A model generated the notes under the pieces. That model did no database searches, was not told the origin of the DNA, and was given only the letters and a program-made list of their open reading frames with translations. From assembly GCA_003158895.1 (NCBI GenBank), contig PMLO01000108.1:3993-10762 (forward strand): a stretch of DNA of 6,770 nt, given 5' to 3'. Origin of the DNA: Propionibacteriaceae bacterium (lineage in GTDB: Bacteria; Actinomycetota; Actinomycetes; Propionibacteriales; Propionibacteriaceae). Shown one piece after another: positions 5,478 through 6,770 of this stretch. Within the stretch, counting starts at the first letter, position 1; every line of letters starts with the position of its first letter. The position numbers and the translations under genes are program-made.

Positions 5478-6389
5478 ATGTCCGCAACTCTGGCCGGAGC
5501 GCCCGTCAGCTTCGGCGTCTTCGAACTGACCCCTGACACCGACGATCTGATCCTGCCGACCGCGGACGAGGTCTGCGCAACGCTGCAGGAGACCGGCTAT
5601 GTGGGCATCGACTCCGGCCCCATCGGCTTCCTCGGCCGAGGCGCTGAGCTGCGCGAGAGGCTCGCGACGTACGGGCTCGAGCTGTGCGGAGGGTGGGTCG
5701 ACCTGCCGTTCTCGGACGACGCCGCATTCGCCGCCGCCCTTCCCACCCTCGACGCCGCGCTCGACGTCTTCACGGCTGTCATCGAGACCTCCCCCTCACG
5801 CCTGCCGCTGCCCACGCTCGCTGATTCCGGTGACTCTGTCCGCAAGGCGAACCCCGGAGGCGGCGCCGGCCACACCCTCGATGCCGGCGGCTGGGCGACG
5901 ATGGCGAAGAACGTGGCGACGGCTGCCGGACGCATCCGCGACCGCGGCCTCGAACCGACGTTCCACCACCACGCGTGCACGTTCGTCGAGACACCCGAGG
6001 AGATCGACCGCTTCCTCGAGGTCACCGACGTCGACCTCACGTTCGACTCCGGCCACCTGCTGCTCGGCGGCGGCGACGTGCTCGACGGCTGGCGGCGCTG
6101 GCGGAACCGGGTCAACCACCTCCACCTCAAGGACGTACGGGTCCAGCTGGCTCGCGACATCGTCGCCCGCAAGGGGGGCATGATCGACGTCTGGTCCGGC
6201 GGCACCTTCGTACCGTTCGGCGTCGGCGACCTGCCCATGACCACATTCCTCGACGAGGTGTTCGCGTCCGACTTCGACGGCTGGCTCGTCGTCGAGCAGG
6301 ACCTGTACCCGAAGCCTGGCGTCGACTCGCTGGCTCAGATCCGCGCCGACCACGTACACAACCGCGAGGCCCTGCGCGCCTGGGTGTGA
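5478..6389 (+). CDS. IolE-like sugar phosphate isomerase/epimerase (inosose dehydratase family)
   Basis: 303 residues with a xylose-isomerase-like TIM barrel (AP endonuclease 2 superfamily), close to IolE, the metal-dependent 2-keto-myo-inositol dehydratase of inositol breakdown. The ATG is preceded by GAGGAG at 6 nt. The N-terminus GAPVSFGVFE (7-16) corresponds to the first strand of IolE (APxSWG). EPTFHHHACTFVETPEEIDRF spans about 159-179. The strand ending LTFDSGHLLLGGGD holds D190 and H193, and RVNHLHLKDVR (211-221) is the hallmark of IolE, with H216 a likely metal ligand. VVEQDLYP carries E273, the C-terminal acidic ligand. FVPFGVGD (244-251) corresponds to the family's FxxxGxGx turn. 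Length matches IolE (about 300). No other inositol gene is visible, so the exact substrate is open: another keto-inositol or sugar epimerisation is equally possible. It is transcribed away from the methyltransferase and converges on ppk2. Confidence 0.85.
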   Translation: MSATLAGAPVSFGVFELTPDTDDLILPTADEVCATLQETGYVGIDSGPIGFLGRGAELRERLATYGLELCGGWVDLPFSDDAAFAAALPTLDAALDVFTAVIETSPSRLPLPTLADSGDSVRKANPGGGAGHTLDAGGWATMAKNVATAAGRIRDRGLEPTFHHHACTFVETPEEIDRFLEVTDVDLTFDSGHLLLGGGDVLDGWRRWRNRVNHLHLKDVRVQLARDIVARKGGMIDVWSGGTFVPFGVGDLPMTTFLDEVFASDFDGWLVVEQDLYPKPGVDSLAQIRADHVHNREALRAWV

Positions 6390-6419
6390 GCTCGGCACGC
6401 CACGGTGGGAGAGCGGGAA

Positions 6420-6430
6420 CCTGATTCAGG
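6420..6430. repeat. CCTGA-T-TCAGG palindrome
   Basis: An 11-bp perfect dyad with a one-base centre, 31 bp after the IolE-like stop. The centre is too short for a hairpin loop. It could be a protein site or chance. Confidence 0.2.
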
Positions 6431-6439
6431 GGCTACCAA

Positions 6440-6453
6440 ACCCGAGTTGTGCA
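6440..6453 (+). repeat. TTGTGCA repeat, copy 1
   Basis: ACCCGAGTTGTGCA, identical over 14 bp to copy 2 and 51 bp upstream of it (start to start). It is the only copy whose flanks do not form a local stem. Confidence 0.8.
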
Positions 6454-6461
6454 TGCTCTGA

Positions 6462-6483
6462 GCCGCCCCCGAATGACGGCGGC
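6462..6483 (+). terminator. hairpin between repeat copies 1 and 2
   Basis: GCCGCC (6462-6467) and GGCGGC (6478-6483) form a perfect 6-bp GC stem with a 10-nt loop, 72 nt after the IolE-like stop. There is no T-tract. It could end that transcript, although the distance is long and the neighbouring repeats can compete for pairing. Confidence 0.35.
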
Positions 6484-6490
6484 AGGCTGA

Positions 6491-6504
6491 ACCCGAGTTG
6501 TGCA
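6491..6504 (+). repeat. TTGTGCA repeat, copy 2
   Basis: ACCCGAGTTGTGCA. Its flanks make a perfect 6-bp stem, TGAACC (6488-6493) with GGTTCA (6505-6510), leaving an 11-nt loop that ends in TTGTGCA. It also pairs with the inverted copy 3 over 18 of 21 positions (6489-6509 with 6531-6551). Confidence 0.8.
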
Positions 6505-6535
6505 GGTTCAGGGCACTCGCACCGGCCGCAGAACC

Positions 6536-6549
6536 TGCACAAGCCGGGT
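6536..6549 (-). repeat. TTGTGCA repeat, copy 3 (inverted)
   Basis: On the minus strand ACCCGGCTTGTGCA, differing from copies 1 and 2 at two positions. In minus-strand RNA its flanks pair GGACC with GGUUC, including one G-U wobble, again presenting UUGUGCA at the 3' side of an 11-nt loop. Confidence 0.75.
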
Positions 6550-6552
6550 CCA

Positions 6553-6566
6553 CGGTTTCGGAACCG
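6553..6566. repeat. small hairpin between repeat copies 3 and 4
   Basis: CGGTT (6553-6557) and AACCG (6562-6566) flank TCGG. This short stem lies in the second 37-bp spacer, as the GCCGCC/GGCGGC hairpin lies in the first. Its function is unknown. Confidence 0.3.
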
Positions 6567-6586
6567 CCACCACCAGATTCATACCC

Positions 6587-6600
6587 TGCACAACTGGGGT
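6587..6600 (-). repeat. TTGTGCA repeat, copy 4 (inverted)
   Basis: On the minus strand ACCCCAGTTGTGCA, 51 bp from copy 3 and one base different from copies 1 and 2. Here the local stem is ACCC with GGGT, a different pair of arms from copy 2, closing a 10-nt loop that ends in TTGTGCA. It lies 23 bp beyond the ppk2 stop. Confidence 0.8.
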
Positions 6601-6623
6601 CCTCGAGGTAAGGCTCCGTGGGC

Positions 6624-6770
6624 TCAGTCCCCGACCGTGTCCCGGGCGCGCTGGACGATCAGCGGGTCGGGGTCGGCGACGACAGCGTGGTCCTTGCCCT
6701 CGTACTCGTACTGGCTGAGGTAGTACCGCATCGCTTCCAGACGAGCGCGCTTCTTGTCGTTGCTGCGCAC
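6624..6770 (-). CDS. ppk2: polyphosphate kinase 2 (PPK2), C-terminal 48 residues, enters from right edge
   Basis: The minus-strand frame from the window edge to TGA (complement of 6624-6626) gives 48 residues. It begins VRSNDKKRARLEAMRYYLSQ and ends in a tail with DPDPLIVQ near residues 34-41. The segment SNDKKRARLEAMRYYL matches the C-terminal end of PPK2-family enzymes, where the conserved stretch follows the lid module and the tail ends in a similar DPLIV motif. PPK2 transfers phosphate between polyphosphate and nucleotides in the cytosol. The Walker motifs and the class-deciding residues lie outside the window, so the class cannot be told. The gene converges on the IolE-like gene, and the symmetrical repeat array sits between their 3' ends. 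Confidence 0.78.
   Translation of the reverse strand: MRSNDKKRARLEAMRYYLSQYEYEGKDHAVVADPDPLIVQRARDTVGD

Noticed and set aside
3773..5536. Long open frame (587 codons) on the plus strand across three minus-strand genes
   Set aside because: It spans the 5' half of the reductase gene, all of the MmcQ-like and methyltransferase genes, and the divergent promoter. Its composition is arginine-rich and unfolded-looking, while each opposite-strand gene has clear motifs and a start signal.
6489..6551. Integron attC site or SOS (LexA) box within the repeat array
   Set aside because: The GTTGTGC core does not fit the GTTRRRY pattern of attC and there is no integrase. The GAACC/GGTTC arms lack the TCGAAC-N4-GTTCGA spacing of actinobacterial LexA sites.
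6440..6600. CRISPR array
   Set aside because: The repeats are only 14 bp, two are inverted relative to the others, there are just four, and no cas gene is nearby.

Overview
The window is GC-rich DNA with strong G/C third-position bias, tight gene packing, GTG/ATG starts and terminators lacking a T-tract. Together with the protein families present, this points to an actinobacterium. Several products read like Nocardioides-type proteins, but the genus is an inference from memory of family sequences, not from a search.

Layout, left to right. (1) 1-589, minus: 5' part of a FAD-dependent oxidoreductase (DAO-like), running off the left edge. (2) 590-732: divergent promoter region. (3) 733-2178, plus: NCS2 uracil/xanthine-type permease with a good Shine-Dalgarno, followed by a strong UUCG-capped hairpin terminator at 2191-2224. 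(4) 2264-5332, minus: four genes in one direction. In transcription order they are a TcmP/LCMT-like SAM methyltransferase (5332-4514), a MmcQ/YjbR-family protein (4483-4088), an aldo/keto reductase (4014-2977) and a divergent Tag-type DNA-3-methyladenine glycosylase homologue that has lost most zinc ligands (2890-2264). A large hairpin (2927-2968), whose ends read as DnaA boxes, separates the last two. (5) 5333-5477: divergent intergenic region with two small inverted repeats. (6) 5478-6389, plus: an IolE-like sugar phosphate isomerase/epimerase-fold protein. (7) 6390-6623: convergent intergenic region holding four copies of a 14-bp repeat in a precisely symmetrical arrangement. (8) 6624-6770, minus: the last 48 codons of a polyphosphate kinase 2 (PPK2), entering from the right edge.

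The genes do not form one recognisable pathway. This looks like ordinary chromosomal sequence with housekeeping, transport and accessory metabolic functions: nucleobase uptake, a putative inositol/sugar step, redox, DNA repair-like and polyphosphate functions. I see no integrase, transposase, phage gene, CRISPR array, toxin-antitoxin pair or tRNA.

The most interesting non-coding signals are the symmetrical four-copy TTGTGCA repeat array at 6440-6600 and the 18-bp-arm hairpin at 2927-2968. The most interesting protein is the zinc-ligand-poor Tag homologue.
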